NCBI GenBank assembly: GCA_907163375.1
Contig: CAJQUW010003464.1
Location: forward strand, 372,001 to 436,000
Direction of reading: 5' to 3'
DNA length: 64,000 nt
DNA from: Prostheceraeus crozeri
Taxonomy: Eukaryota; Platyhelminthes; Polycladida; Euryleptidae
The notes beneath the pieces are model-generated. The model did no database searches, was not told where the DNA came from, and saw only the letters and a program-made list of their open reading frames with translations. A program made the position numbers and the translations under genes. Below are positions 18,411 to 30,900 of this stretch, piece after piece; position 1 is the first letter of the stretch, and every line of letters begins with the position of its first letter.

Positions 18411-19561
18411 TACATAATCAAGTTAATCAATAAAAGTTTTAACAACTGCATGTTGTCCGTCAGGAAGTTTGATAAAGATCTCAGCCCCTGTCGTGAAATC
18501 ATATTTTTTGGTAGCGATTGTTGTCTTGGCAATTAGCTGTGGCAATGCACTGAAGATATTGCCCTACACGACATAAGTCAGGTGAATTGCTTGAAAGTAT
18601 CTCCACGTCTTTCCTAAACTGATCATCATTCCTAATTTCTGCTGCTCTCAATGTTCAGAGAGATCAGGATGTTCTCCGAATGAAGGTCAAGCGTGCGCGT
18701 ACTCTCGTAAGCAATTTTTTTATGACCATCGACTCAGACAAATCCGTTTTCAACAGCTGTTCATATGTTTGATAAACCCTGAATCCCTAAATGGATTGCT
18801 TGTGAGTCTTAGCCAATGAGGCAATGAACTCTGTGATGGATCCATAAAAGAACCCTGCCAAATATGATAACAGGCAAGATGGAACACATTAGAATTGTCT
18901 AAAATTACCCACTAACTGGGGTTGTCGATAGCTTACCAGCACCATTTTGTTGTCCAGAATCCGCACGTCTCTTTCTTTTGCGTTTATCATGTTTCCATGT
19001 CCGCAATTGATTAATGATATTGGTCAGAAGATGGCCTGATGTGAGTCGATTTGCATATCGAATTGCATAATTCCGTTTGCAGAGTTTTTCATTGATGCAG
19101 ACTGATATTCTATTATTATTACTTCTTTGATCAGTTATACTAGGAGAAAAAGATCGTTATCATCCATAATGTTAAGATCGGCTACTATGTAGGCCTACAC
19201 ATCGTTGGATTTTTAGTGTTATAGCAAGCTAAAATTTTCCGTTTCTGAAAACAATTTACCACGGAAATTGCGTGCATGTAGGCACATATTTCATTATATA
19301 TGCTAATCATATAATTGAACATACATAGAGATTAAAGTTTTATTTTGCACTTCAGAAAACGTGAAATTAGTACAATTGAAAATTACTTTAATTGTATACT
19401 AGGATATGTGTACCTATTTCTATGTGCCACTACTTTTCACATTACATATTGAACGCATGTCTGATCCGTTTCATGCTATGATATTGCTCAAGCCATTTCA
19501 GCTAAATTTCCTAAATTATTTAATTCCTAAGAGGACGCTGCTAGAGTTAGGTCTAAATAGG
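18411..19561. other. Intergenic AT-rich DNA
   Basis: No coding frame, repeat or RNA gene that I can support. Confidence 0.4.
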
Positions 19562-20676
19562 CTATAAAGTAGGTTAAGTGTCGACTCAAAAAAAAGTCAG
19601 CATGCAATGAAAATTTTATCAAAATATTCATTTCTTTGCGTAGATTGGGTTCGTGTGGTCCAAAAAATATTTGATCACTTTTTGAGAAGTTAATTTTTTG
19701 CAAATTCCTTTCTTGTGTTTATATACTAACGACTTGGTACCTGATACTGTACTAAGTACTTGATACCTTGTACTTGGTACTTATTACCTATAAGTAGCAT
19801 GAAAGTTATTGGATATCAAAGGAATGAAAATTTAATGGCAGGTGTCTTTATTAAACGGAAATTAAGCTGCTTATCACGGAACTTTGATGAAACACACTTT
19901 AATGCAAGTCCTCATGGAAAAGTTGAGATCTTATTGTGCTTCTTGGCTGAAATTTCAAGTTTTTAATTCAATTATCATCGGCATGATTTTATGATTCACT
20001 AAATTTATGTTTCATTTCTTGAATCTTTATGGTAGGGGAGGTTCGGGTATAATGGGCAGGTTTAGACAAATTGTCTACTACCGTCAAAAATACAATGAAT
20101 TATTTGACTACACAAACACGATGACTTCTATATAGTTTGATTTAATTGTCAGACATCCCATAGACTTTTTATCCTTACTGAAATGATAGAATTCATCTAT
20201 TTTCTCAAGAGACACGAAATGCAAGAGTTGGCAACATGTTGGTGTAAAATGGGCACCCATGTTAGGGTAAAATGGGCATAAACCTAAAATCTAATCTATT
20301 GTTATGACTAAATGTATATTTCAATTATATCATAAACCTACGTGTCTTACTTGTTGAAGCAACCATACTGACTGTATTTAGGATTGACAATCAGAATAAA
20401 GTTATGTATTATTTCAATAATTCAGATTCAAATGTTTACTTGATGATTAATTCATTTTGAAGTTGTCATGTTAAATAGACGGAAGATTAGGCCCAACCAA
20501 TTCCTGGTGTTCCCAAACGAAATTTAAAACTATCAAAAACTAATAAAGTACTTATCAAATCTTTTTCAGATGCATCAATCCTCTTCATAATCATTTATGA
20601 AGCACACTCATTTCATCACTCTGACAAGCAAACTTACAAAATCATACCAAACGTTCACTAGTCACTTTCAGAGGCA

Positions 20677-22014
20677 TCAAAACAATGCAAACAGAAGAAA
20701 AATGAAAGAGTTTTGGTACCGCAACATTCGTGAGGACAACCTCCAGTCAGCACACTGGAACCACTGAAACTTCTTTCTCTCTGATTTGGGTCGATAGTAA
20801 TTTTCCCCACAGATAACACAATCATCCACATGTTGCAGTCGATTCCTGTTGAAGGGGAATATTCCTGTTGCTTCAAAACCCTTGATGGCATTTACAGATT
20901 TCATAAATAAATTCCATGCTAGAGACAATACTCCACCAAAATCATATGGAGTCAGAAATTTCCCTGATTGCAACTCCTCTTGAAGGCACTTGTTCCATGC
21001 TCGTTTGAATGGTGCAAATACTGCAACATCCAGAGGCTGCAATACGTGCGACGTATGAGGAGGTATGCATATCATATCAATTTTCAATTCATTTGCCAGA
21101 AGCAATGTTTTCAGCGAATCGCTATGTGAACCGTGCCCATCAAGAATCAAACATGCTCGTCCTTGTGAATTTCGATGGCAGTGCTTCGAAAAGAATTTCA
21201 AGAAATAGAAGAATATATCTTTGTTTGACCATCCTGACGACGACAAAGTGATCTTGGTTTCGGCAGGAAATCCAAGCTCAAGACTAGGATTCTTGCGTAC
21301 GCCTTTCATTACGACGTAAGGTGGCAGGATTTGACCCGTCGCACTGATGGCACTGAGGATGGTAGATAATTTACCTCTCTCTGCAGTCGTGACTGCAGCA
21401 ATTTGCTTCTTTCCTCTCTCTCCGACAATCTTTAGTGGCTCATGAACCAGCGTTAGACTGGTTTCATCCATATTGCATATGGAACTTGGTTGAGATAAAT
21501 AGTCATTCTGCTCAAATATGGCTATCAGGATATCGTAAAACCGATCAACGTGAACATTATTACATTGCATTGCTCTAGCTCGTGATAGCTTTTCTGGTTT
21601 CCTCAGAGAAAGCAAGGATTCGTTTCTTCGCAAGAAGCTGCAAAACCAATCATGGCCTGCCATTTTTCTTTCTGAGTTGAACGTCTTAAGCATTTTATTC
21701 TTCGTGGCAAATTCAAAAGCGATTTCACGGACTTGATTTCGTGTAGGACCGAAACCCCTTCGCTCAAATTCCAAAATGTATTGAACCAAATCAGCCTCGC
21801 TGTCTTCAAGACATGGCCTATGTCCTAACTTTGCTTTTTCGATTTCTGTCGCATCTTTCTTCAAATAACGTCTGAGTGTTTCACGGGGAATGCCGCACTC
21901 TTTCGCAACAGTAAATGCTTTTCGTTTTTCAATCTTGACTTTATTGATTGCAGTTTTCATAACTTCTATGGACCATGCCTGTCTACCAGTCTTGCGGTCG
22001 TGTTTCCGTGGCAT
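20677..22014 (-). CDS. pogo/Tigger-type transposase, copy 1
   Basis: 445 residues. Residues ~12-55 form a psq-type helix-turn-helix (WSIEVMKTAI, CGIPRETLRRYL), ~65-135 a CENP-B-like helix-turn-helix region (GFGPTRNQVREIAFEFA, GHDWFCSFLRRN), and ~175-340 the DDE_1 core: Asp183 in NMDETS, Asp292 in LILDGHGSH, Asp329 in HVLQPLDVAVF. In the family it cuts and pastes the element into TA sites. The C-terminus changes frame: the zinc-like block CPHECCG and FFFCLHC, followed by an acidic end, lies in the overlapping frame (stop at 20,658), while this frame ends in an atypical hydrophobic tail. The break is near 20,750. All three catalytic Asp are present. Confidence 0.85.
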   Translation of the reverse strand: MPRKHDRKTGRQAWSIEVMKTAINKVKIEKRKAFTVAKECGIPRETLRRYLKKDATEIEKAKLGHRPCLEDSEADLVQYILEFERRGFGPTRNQVREIAFEFATKNKMLKTFNSERKMAGHDWFCSFLRRNESLLSLRKPEKLSRARAMQCNNVHVDRFYDILIAIFEQNDYLSQPSSICNMDETSLTLVHEPLKIVGERGKKQIAAVTTAERGKLSTILSAISATGQILPPYVVMKGVRKNPSLELGFPAETKITLSSSGWSNKDIFFYFLKFFSKHCHRNSQGRACLILDGHGSHSDSLKTLLLANELKIDMICIPPHTSHVLQPLDVAVFAPFKRAWNKCLQEELQSGKFLTPYDFGGVLSLAWNLFMKSVNAIKGFEATGIFPFNRNRLQHVDDCVICGENYYRPKSERKKFQWFQCADWRLSSRMLRYQNSFIFLLFALF

Positions 22015-22044
22015 CCTGAGAGCGAAAGAGAGTCTTTAAATAAA

Positions 22045-22114
22045 TGCTCATTTAACCCCCGTGATACATGCTCATTTAACCCCAACGAATTGCAACGATG
22101 GGGTCAAATGAGCA
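22045..22114. promoter_or_regulatory. Repeated GCTCATTTAACCCC box upstream of the transposase
   Basis: TGCTCATTTAACCCC occurs at 22,045 and 22,069, and its complement GGGGTCAAATGAGCA at 22,100, just upstream of the transposase start at 22,014. The same set recurs one period later near 24,967-25,036. Possible transposase or host-factor binding sites. Confidence 0.45.
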
Positions 22115-22956
22115 GTTTTCTGTCCAGTGTTCTACTTGGAATTTGATGAAGTGGCAAGTAAATGGTAGATGTATTACTAAATACTAAGCATATGGATAAG
22201 GTGTTGGCGTTGTTTCGCTACCCTTACGAATTTTCAACAATCTTTTAGAACCTTAGCAAAATTTCGACGTTATTTGACAGCTGCAGTATCATGGCGGACT
22301 CTTAACTCATCAGTTGAAGCACGCGTGCAGGAAATGATTCACGTAGCCAAGAGCGTGAAGTTTATCACTGTTGCGATTGCTTTTCTTGTCAGCCAAAAAG
22401 AGATCTCCAAACTCCAACAGTTAAAATAGATCCTCTGCCAGCAGCTACACGAGCACATGACCTTTTTCTTAAAGTGCCCATATTATCCGACTGCCCATAA
22501 TAACCGAACCAAAAAAAGTCAGCATGCAATGAAAATTTTATCAAAATATTCATTTCTTTGCGTAGATTGGGTTCGTGTGGTCCAAAAAATATTTGATCAC
22601 TTTTTGAGAAGTTAATTTTTTGCAAATTCCTTTCTTGTGTTTATATACTAACGACTTGGTACCTGATACTGTACTAAGTACTTGATACCTTGTACTTGGT
22701 ACTTATTACCTATAAGTAGCATGAAAGTTATTGGATATCAAAGGAATGAAAATTTAATGGCAGGTGTCTTTATTAAACGGAAATTAAGCTGCTTATCACG
22801 GAACTTTGATGAAACACACTTTAATGCAAGTCCTCATGGAAAAGTTGAGATCTTATTGTGCTTCTTGGCTGAAATTTCAAGTTTTTAATTCAATTATCAT
22901 CGGCATGATTTTATGATTCACTAAATTTATGTTTCATTTCTTGAATCTTTATGGTA

Positions 22957-25432
22957 GGGGAGGTTCGGGTATAATGGGCAGGTTTAGACAAATTGTCTAC
23001 TACCGTCAAAAATACAATGAATTATTTGACTACACAAACACGATGACTTCTATATAGTTTGATTTAATTGTCAGACATCCCATAGACTTTTTATCCTTAC
23101 TGAAATGATAGAATTCATCTATTTTCTCAAGAGACACGAAATGCAAGAGTTGGCAACATGTTGGTGTAAAATGGGCACCCATGTTAGGGTAAAATGGGCA
23201 TAAACCTAAAATCTAATCTATTGTTATGACTAAATGTATATTTCAATTATATCATAAACCTACGTGTCTTACTTGTTGAAGCAACCATACTGACTGTATT
23301 TAGGATTGACAATCAGAATAAAGTTATGTATTATTTCAATAATTCAGATTCAAATGTTTACTTGATGATTAATTCATTTTGAAGTTGTCATGTTAAATAG
23401 ACGGAAGATTAGGCCCAACCAATTCCTGGTGTTCCCAAACGAAATTTAAAACTATCAAAAACTAATAAAGTACTTATCAAATCTTTTTCAGATGCATCAA
23501 TCCTCTTCATAATCATTTATGAAGCACACTCATTTCATCACTCTGACAAGCAAACTTACAAAATCATACCAAACGTTCACTAGTCACTTTCAGAGGCATC
23601 AAAACAATGCAAACAGAAGAAAAATGAAAGAGTTTTGGTACCGCAACATTCGTGAGGACAACCTCCAGTCAGCACACTGGAACCACTGAAACTTCTTTCT
23701 CTCTGATTTGGGTCGATAGTAATTTTCCCCACAGATAACACAATCATCCACATGTTGCAGTCGATTCCTGTTGAAGGGGAATATTCCTGTTGCTTCAAAA
23801 CCCTTGATGGCATTTACAGATTTCATAAATAAATTCCATGCTAGAGACAATACTCCACCAAAATCATATGGAGTCAGAAATTTCCCTGATTGCAACTCCT
23901 CTTGAAGGCACTTGTTCCATGCTCGTTTGAATGGTGCAAATACTGCAACATCCAGAGGCTGCAATACGTGCGACGTATGAGGAGGTATGCATATCATATC
24001 AATTTTCAATTCATTTGCCAGAAGCAATGTTTTCAGCGAATCGCTATGTGAACCGTGCCCATCAAGAATCAAACATGCTCGTCCTTGTGAATTTCGATGG
24101 CAGTGCTTCGAAAAGAATTTCAAGAAATAGAAGAATATATCTTTGTTTGACCATCCTGACGACGACAAAGTGATCTTGGTTTCGGCAGGAAATCCAAGCT
24201 CAAGACTAGGATTCTTGCGTACGCCTTTCATTACGACGTAAGGTGGCAGGATTTGACCCGTCGCACTGATGGCACTGAGGATGGTAGATAATTTACCTCT
24301 CTCTGCAGTCGTGACTGCAGCAATTTGCTTCTTTCCTCTCTCTCCGACAATCTTTAGTGGCTCATGAACCAGCGTTAGACTGGTTTCATCCATATTGCAT
24401 ATGGAACTTGGTTGAGATAAATAGTCATTCTGCTCAAATATGGCTATCAGGATATCGTAAAACCGATCAACGTGAACATTATTACATTGCATTGCTCTAG
24501 CTCGTGATAGCTTTTCTGGTTTCCTCAGAGAAAGCAAGGATTCGTTTCTTCGCAAGAAGCTGCAAAACCAATCATGGCCTGCCATTTTTCTTTCTGAGTT
24601 GAACGTCTTAAGCATTTTATTCTTCGTGGCAAATTCAAAAGCGATTTCACGGACTTGATTTCGTGTAGGACCGAAACCCCTTCGCTCAAATTCCAAAATG
24701 TATTGAACCAAATCAGCCTCGCTGTCTTCAAGACATGGCCTATGTCCTAACTTTGCTTTTTCGATTTCTGTCGCATCTTTCTTCAAATAACGTCTGAGTG
24801 TTTCACGGGGAATGCCGCACTCTTTCGCAACAGTAAATGCTTTTCGTTTTTCAATCTTGACTTTATTGATTGCAGTTTTCATAACTTCTATGGACCATGC
24901 CTGTCTACCAGTCTTGCGGTCGTGTTTCCGTGGCATCCTGAGAGCGAAAGAGAGTCTTTAAATAAATGCTCATTTAACCCCCGTGATACATGCTCATTTA
25001 ACCCCAACGAATTGCAACGATGGGGTCAAATGAGCAGTTTTCTGTCCAGTGTTCTACTTGGAATTTGATGAAGTGGCAAGTAAATGGTAGATGTATTACT
25101 AAATACTAAGCATATGGATAAGGTGTTGGCGTTGTTTCGCTACCCTTACGAATTTTCAACAATCTTTTAGAACCTTAGCAAAATTTCGACGTTATTTGAC
25201 AGCTGCAGTATCATGGCGGACTCTTAACTCATCAGTTGAAGCACGCGTGCAGGAAATGATTCACGTAGCCAAGAGCGTGAAGTTTATCACTGTTGCGATT
25301 GCTTTTCTTGTCAGCCAAAAAGAGATCTCCAAACTCCAACAGTTAAAATAGATCCTCTGCCAGCAGCTACACGAGCACATGACCTTTTTCTTAAAGTGCC
25401 CATATTATCCGACTGCCCATAATAACCGAACC
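22957..25432. mobile_element. pogo-family DNA transposon, copy 2
   Basis: Same ends, subterminal motifs and transposase as copy 1, exactly 2,922 bp further on. It too is followed immediately by the A-run of the host repeat. Confidence 0.85.
23599..24936 (-). CDS. pogo/Tigger-type transposase, copy 2
   Basis: Predicted protein identical to the transposase at 20,677-22,014, including the catalytic Asp residues (183, 292, 329) and the same frame change before the C-terminal zinc-like block, whose other frame stops at 23,580. The shared lesion shows that the frame change predates the tandem duplication. Identity without a single substitution in 445 codons means a very recent duplication or an assembly duplication. 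Confidence 0.85.
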   Translation of the reverse strand: MPRKHDRKTGRQAWSIEVMKTAINKVKIEKRKAFTVAKECGIPRETLRRYLKKDATEIEKAKLGHRPCLEDSEADLVQYILEFERRGFGPTRNQVREIAFEFATKNKMLKTFNSERKMAGHDWFCSFLRRNESLLSLRKPEKLSRARAMQCNNVHVDRFYDILIAIFEQNDYLSQPSSICNMDETSLTLVHEPLKIVGERGKKQIAAVTTAERGKLSTILSAISATGQILPPYVVMKGVRKNPSLELGFPAETKITLSSSGWSNKDIFFYFLKFFSKHCHRNSQGRACLILDGHGSHSDSLKTLLLANELKIDMICIPPHTSHVLQPLDVAVFAPFKRAWNKCLQEELQSGKFLTPYDFGGVLSLAWNLFMKSVNAIKGFEATGIFPFNRNRLQHVDDCVICGENYYRPKSERKKFQWFQCADWRLSSRMLRYQNSFIFLLFALF

Positions 25433-26290
25433 AAAAAAAGTCAGCATGCAATGAAAATTTTATCAAAATATTCATTTCTTTGCGTAGATTGGGTTCGTGT
25501 GGTCCAAAAAATATTTGATCACTTTTTGAGAAGTTAATTTTTTGCAAATTCCTTTCTTGTGTTTATATACTAACGACTTGGTACCTGATACTGTACTAAG
25601 TACTTGATACCTTGTACTTGGTACTTATTACCTATAAGTAGCATGAAAGTTATTGGATATCAAAGGAATGAAAATTTAATGGCAGGTGTCTTTATTAAAC
25701 GGAAATTAAGCTGCTTATCACGGAACTTTGATGAAACACACTTTAATGCAAGTCCTCATGGAAAAGTTGAGATCTTATTGTGCTTCTTGGCTGAAATTTC
25801 AAGTTTTTAATTCAATTATCATCGGCATGATTTTATGATTCACTAAATTTATGTTTCATTTCTTGAATCTGTATGGTAATGTGTACCTATTTACATATTA
25901 AAAAGGTAATTATGATCATTGTCTTTGATTATGACGTTTTCCTCATTCAGTGGCAGGCATAGTTTGTGATTTGATCAGGCTTAAGAAAATACTCTTAATA
26001 AGGCTGAGCATATACGTGTACATGTTATAGTAACCCATCCAATTGATAATTTAGATAGCATTGCCTCTCAAAGATTGTCATGACACGGAGAATCTGCAAA
26101 ATATCATTATTCCTTCTGTACTGCTATCATGTCAATTCCACAGTAATTTCTTCAAACTGTAAAAGTTGCTTTTCTCATATTTGGTAATGCGTCTCATCTC
26201 GAGTTCATTTAAGAAAATCGAAACTGTATACACATTGGGGTTAAATTAATACTAAGTTGCTATTCTACCTAATATCTGACCTACTCCATG

Positions 26291-27504
26291 GTCAGAACTG
26301 AATCTGTTTTTATAAAAAAATGTCAATGTCATTTGAATTAGGCCTACTGACTGCTACTGTCAGTGAGAGATTTCGCGCGCACGATTTTTGAAATTTCATT
26401 TTCAATCTGAATCGAATATTACGATATCTAAAAATTTTATTTTTAATCTGACTCTAATAAACACAATATGTCGATAGTTTTTGTTCTACTTCTAAATGAA
26501 CGTTAAAGTTTCAAGTAGGAGTTGATGCAATTATTGATAGCCCTGCGTTGAAAATGGCTACATAACGATGCTGTTACTTTCATGAGTACTTTATTGTGTC
26601 ATTTTTTCTCTATATTTGTGTTTATATGTATAAAACATTTATTGCTGCTTGTAGCAACAAAGATGAAAGTAAGCACACTTGTTTACTGAACATACATAAT
26701 TACACCAAGTGGTCTCAGTAATGCGATTCGCACTGTGATCTGTATGCAGGATGATGATTAAGCTTATCACAATTTGTATTAGCGCTTTTTTAGTGTTTTG
26801 TACATGCCTCATGCAAACGTAAACCCTACTACCTCCAACAGTTGCAACTCTGGTCACGCCTCTGACTTCTCATCACGTGGCAATTGAACCGCCGGGTTGA
26901 ACACTTCTCAATTCATTTGTCCTTGACCTTATCTTCGTATTTATTAGCTTCGATCTTAAAATATGGCAACTTGCAACATAAAGAAAGAAAAATAAATTAC
27001 TGCTGTTACAATCCTTATACTTAAATTGGAAATTAAGTTAACTAAATTACTTATAGACTTATTTGAATTCAGAGTATACCGCTGTCTTTGTGGCACATCT
27101 GCAAATTATTCGGCGACACGAGGCGATCACAATTACCGTGATATCACATTTCACCCTGAAAACGTTAATCCTTCTGGAGATTCCTTCACTGATAGCCATT
27201 TAGCTTTCATAGATTTAATAATCTGCGCGTCTTTCATTTGCATTGGCTTATGTGAAAACGCCAATATAATTGGCTACTGAAACGTCTGCTTATGAAAACC
27301 GCTATTATTGATGCATCAGATGGGATTATGATTGAAAGAAGTATTACCTATAGACTAATTATGTGCTTACCGCAGTTATAAGAGTCCATCAACGCCCGCA
27401 GGTGATAGATAAACTGACTTCGAAGGCAATCCGACTGTTTTTCATCTGTGACTGATAGAAGTGAAATTAGAACTGTTCAGTGCTATCATTAACAATCGGA
27501 ACAA
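26291..27504. other. 5' flank and presumptive promoter/5' UTR region of the T-box gene
   Basis: AT-rich sequence without coding frames. A slightly less AT-rich patch lies around 26,860-26,940. No clear TATA box or initiator could be assigned to the T-box gene. Confidence 0.35.
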
Positions 27505-27953
27505 ATGGCCTTTCCTCCGCTGCCAGTTAACGGCCATGGACCTCACGGAGGTGACCTCAGTGCTATATTTGGACCGCTGGGACCACCTCAAATGTCTTCG
27601 GTTCCATATTTTAGGGGCTTCCCGTGCATGCCTCACCCACTAGGACCGGCAGTAGCTGGCCTCCCACCAGGCATTTTACCTAAACTCCCAACAACTGCGG
27701 CCATGTTGAATAACGCTGCCGCGGCAGCTGCAATAAATTCAGGCAGTATGCTTCCTCCTGAATTATTTTGTGGAGCAATGGGTCATCCTGGTCTTCCACC
27801 TGGCATCATGAGTCCTGGAGGAGTTTTGGGCCCCGGTCCAGAAGAAGCGGATGAAGACATTAAAGATGATCCAAAAGTGGAGCTTGTCGATAAAGAACTA
27901 TGGACACAGTTCCATAATATCGGCACGGAAATGGTCATTACCAAAAGTGGCAG
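27505..27953 (+). CDS. Tbx2/3: Tbx2/3-type T-box transcription factor, exon 1
   Basis: ATG at 27505 in the context AACAAATGG. 149 codons plus two bases before the donor CAG|GTAAG. The N-terminus is Pro/Gly-rich with an alanine run ([13 protein letters not shown]) and an acidic stretch ([17 protein letters not shown]). The T-box then begins: [21 protein letters not shown]-box proteins bind TCACACCT-type sites; Tbx2/3 members are mainly repressors acting in ectoderm, heart, limb or dorsal patterning, depending on the animal. The sequence around [20 protein letters not shown] is typical of the Tbx2/3/4/5 group, and the DDPKV.L..KELW lead-in favours Tbx2/3. Confidence 0.92.
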
Positions 27954-30900
27954 GTAAGCCCAAAAATATTCCACATTAAGATGACGTTTAGACATAACAA
28001 CATCCTTCATATTTTGAGTATTTTTGAATAAAAACTTTCATTTATTGAACTTGAAAATACAATTTTAAAATAATTCATCCTATAATGACGGAAATGAGGA
28101 ATTTATTCTTGCTTGTTTTATTTGTTTTCACTAAATCATGTACACGGAAGTTGCCCTGATGCATTCGATCTAATGCATCAAGAAACGAAATATTTAGATT
28201 TCAAGAGGAAGAATGTTAACATTGATGGACCACTTTTAGCTTGTGATCTGATTTCCGATCATCTCATGTTTCCAAAAGAGAAAACATCTAAAACTGTCTC
28301 TAAAACCTCCATTACCCTCATTTGGTGTTTCGAAATTCTTCCAAACTTTTGTAAAAATATAAACACGGATGTTGAGAATAAGTCCAACGCCTTGGATGCT
28401 CATTCATTGCCTATGAAATATTTTGGGAACGCCGAGTATAAAATTACGTAATTGAGATGGTCTAATACATTTCAGACGCTCTCAACATCCATCTTTAGGG
28501 AACAATGTGTGGCACATATCATTGTATTGTCCCAGAAGACATATGTTGATAGTGTCTAAAGTAAACAGGACTGTGAAAATTGTGTAATTTTATATATTTG
28601 GAGTCCTCAACATATTTCAGACACGAGCGAATTTCAATCTTCTACCTGTGTTGTAGCTATCACCAAGCAAGTGCACTTTAATTTTAAGTAATTCATTGCT
28701 TAGTAATTCTCAACTAAAACATCACTTGGTAACATTTAAGTATGAGAGAAAATAATAAAATTTAGATTCAGTCAACACGCAAAAGATGCAGGTCTTATGA
28801 GATAACGCAGTCGAATAGATAGCATAAAATCGACGATCTTGTGGCATACTTTGGCTTTACAATTATTTGATTCAAATGTACGTGCTAAACCTCATGTAGC
28901 AAAGCTGAAAGGGTTCAAAGCATTCCCTTCGGTTGATTTTGAATGTAGTAATTACCAAAGCGAAGCTCCGTTTGTCATAATTAATTCATCGCTTGAGGTA
29001 GATCTTAGCGTCTGAGTATCCTATAACACAAATTGCTTCAGCCGAATGTTAAAGACAAACAGCAGACAGTTATTTCCTAATAATTTAAAGGTACAAAATC
29101 AACACGCCCGTCCTTGAAAATAAAATTAGCGGGTCAATACCTCAAGATAAACGATTGTTAGTCGATATTTAGCTTTGTGTGGCCTAGCCAGTAACTCAAA
29201 GATATTGCATGCACTATCAAGCTTTTTTCTGTTGAAATGATGAAAAAGTTGCGAAAATATTTAATGATAGCCCTTATCGTAAAGTCATTGTGTTTGTTTT
29301 ATGCAGGACTATAATTTACTTATCGCTGTAATGAAATTGAGGTTTGTCAACCACTGATGTCTTTAATGTATGGAAATGATAATGGCATTTGCTGCATTGC
29401 TATCATGCTTAAAAGGATGCCATCATCCAAAAAATGAGCTGATTTAAATTTTCATCAGGAAAGATAAAATGATTTTATCAATTGATTCTGCTTTGCTAAA
29501 TTCTTGTATTATGCTTCTTCTGTGGCATTGCTGCCATACTCTTTTATCAACATCGCATTGAATTTATTATGGTAAATTGTCACTATCTAAGGAGACAAAA
29601 TAGCTATTGCATTATGTATTTTTACCATTGCATCAAAGAAGCATTGAAACAGACCAAAGCAAGTGGGCAGAATACTTCAAAAAACTCAATTTGTGAATTT
29701 CTTTTAAAAATCGAATATCTTGAAATAGGTAGCAAGTTTTTAATAGCATGAATTCAGATAGAATTTAAAAAGCCGTTTAAACAACGAATGCTTTGTATAC
29801 CAAAAGTAAAATTCAAATTTGAAATATTGCTTAGATCTCATTTAAAACAGTGGATTATTGACGGCGCTTTTATTGATTATCTCCAAGTTATTGTGAGCAT
29901 ATTCTTCCTATCGCGTTGCATGCTTCAGTTGTTTCTTTCCATCGCATTAATAAACTTGAATAAACGGTAATATTTTCGGGCACCTTTCGGTAACTGTAAG
30001 CAGTGAAGTCACTTGCGGATTATGTTCATGAATAAATATAAAGGGTGATAGGCATTAATAACATATGAGCATGCAACTAAGTTTAGACATCTTCATGACT
30101 AAAGTAATGACTACTAATAGGCCTAAGGTCTGAATTATTTCACCGATGGAAAAAACATCTTCATGATTGATGTGCTTGTTCAAAATCGAGTCCACTTTTA
30201 TATACTGTGTATCTTCCAATGCACTCATGTCACTAACAACAATGTTCATTAAAGGATCAAGGAACACAGAGAAAATATAGCAGTGTCATCAGATCACAAG
30301 TTGAATTCGCAACGTACAAAATTGTAGTTGCAACGCTAATACTTTTAAGATCCTTTTGTAGATTTCCATGAAGTATGACCTGAATATAATGGAAGCTATT
30401 GATACTCTCACAAAAATTCAAACCGAACTTGAACAAATAGTTTGATTCCGAAGGTTCTTCAGATCCCAACAGATTCAATCAAGACGAGTTCTAAGCCCTA
30501 GGCCTAGTTCATAGTTAGTACCCCAGTCATGAAAATATCGAGCTTAGTTGCATGTCTTTTGCACTTTTTAAAGATGCCATACTTCAATCATGCCTATACT
30601 GTCAAGAATGGCATACTAATTTTGAACTAAGTTACCAATGTGTTTTTTCAACTGATTTGGTCAGACTGCCCAACAGTCTTTTTATCTCTCTATGTTTAAG
30701 TTCAATGCTGATTGTTTGTGCATGAACTGTAATCATAACTACAAAATTAAAAAGTTATTCTGTTCAGAAAGATAGTAAAAATGTTCCCTGTCTTCAGATG
30801 AAATTGTCACCAAAAAGGCATTGAGTAGAGCGTTCATAATATATGCAAGTAAATGCAGTTTTCACAAATTACACGGATGGAGGCAGTTTCACAAAAAATG

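Larger units (their letters stand above)
20035..22510. mobile_element. pogo-family DNA transposon, copy 1
   Basis: Inserted after a TA (20,033-20,034), the pogo/Tc1-mariner target. Left end GGGGAGGTTCGGGTATAATG; the right end on the opposite strand reads GGTTCGGTTATTATGGGCAG, so the inverted repeat is clear but the last five bases of the right end are missing or replaced by the following A-run. About 2.48 kb with one transposase gene on the minus strand. Confidence 0.85.
19589..25432. repeat. 2,922-bp tandem duplication (repeat fragment plus pogo transposon)
   Basis: Two units, 19,589-22,510 and 22,511-25,432, look identical wherever I compared them, including all open frames. A third partial unit (25,433 to about 25,868) matches until the pogo insertion point, where it differs by one base (CTGTATGG instead of CTTTATGG) and carries no transposon. 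The junction between units is pogo end GAACC followed directly by the A-run of the repeat. Confidence 0.85.
19562..26290. mobile_element. Second hAT-like repeat copy expanded by a nested pogo array
   Basis: The left part of the repeat (compare 17,562 onward) occurs three times: 19,562-20,034, 22,511-22,956 and 25,433 onward. Only the third continues without interruption into the right part, ending near 26,290 with the repeat's terminal sequence. The first two are each followed by a pogo transposon. The element aligns with the copy at 17,562-18,402 along its length, with scattered substitutions and indels. Confidence 0.75.

Noticed and set aside
20658..20891. 77-codon frame overlapping the transposase as a separate gene
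   Set aside because: It is better explained as the out-of-frame C-terminal part of the transposase.
28113..28451. 112-codon open frame just after exon 1 as an alternative exon
   Set aside because: No T-box similarity, no splice acceptor in the right phase, and the canonical donor at 27,954 joins exon 2 in phase.
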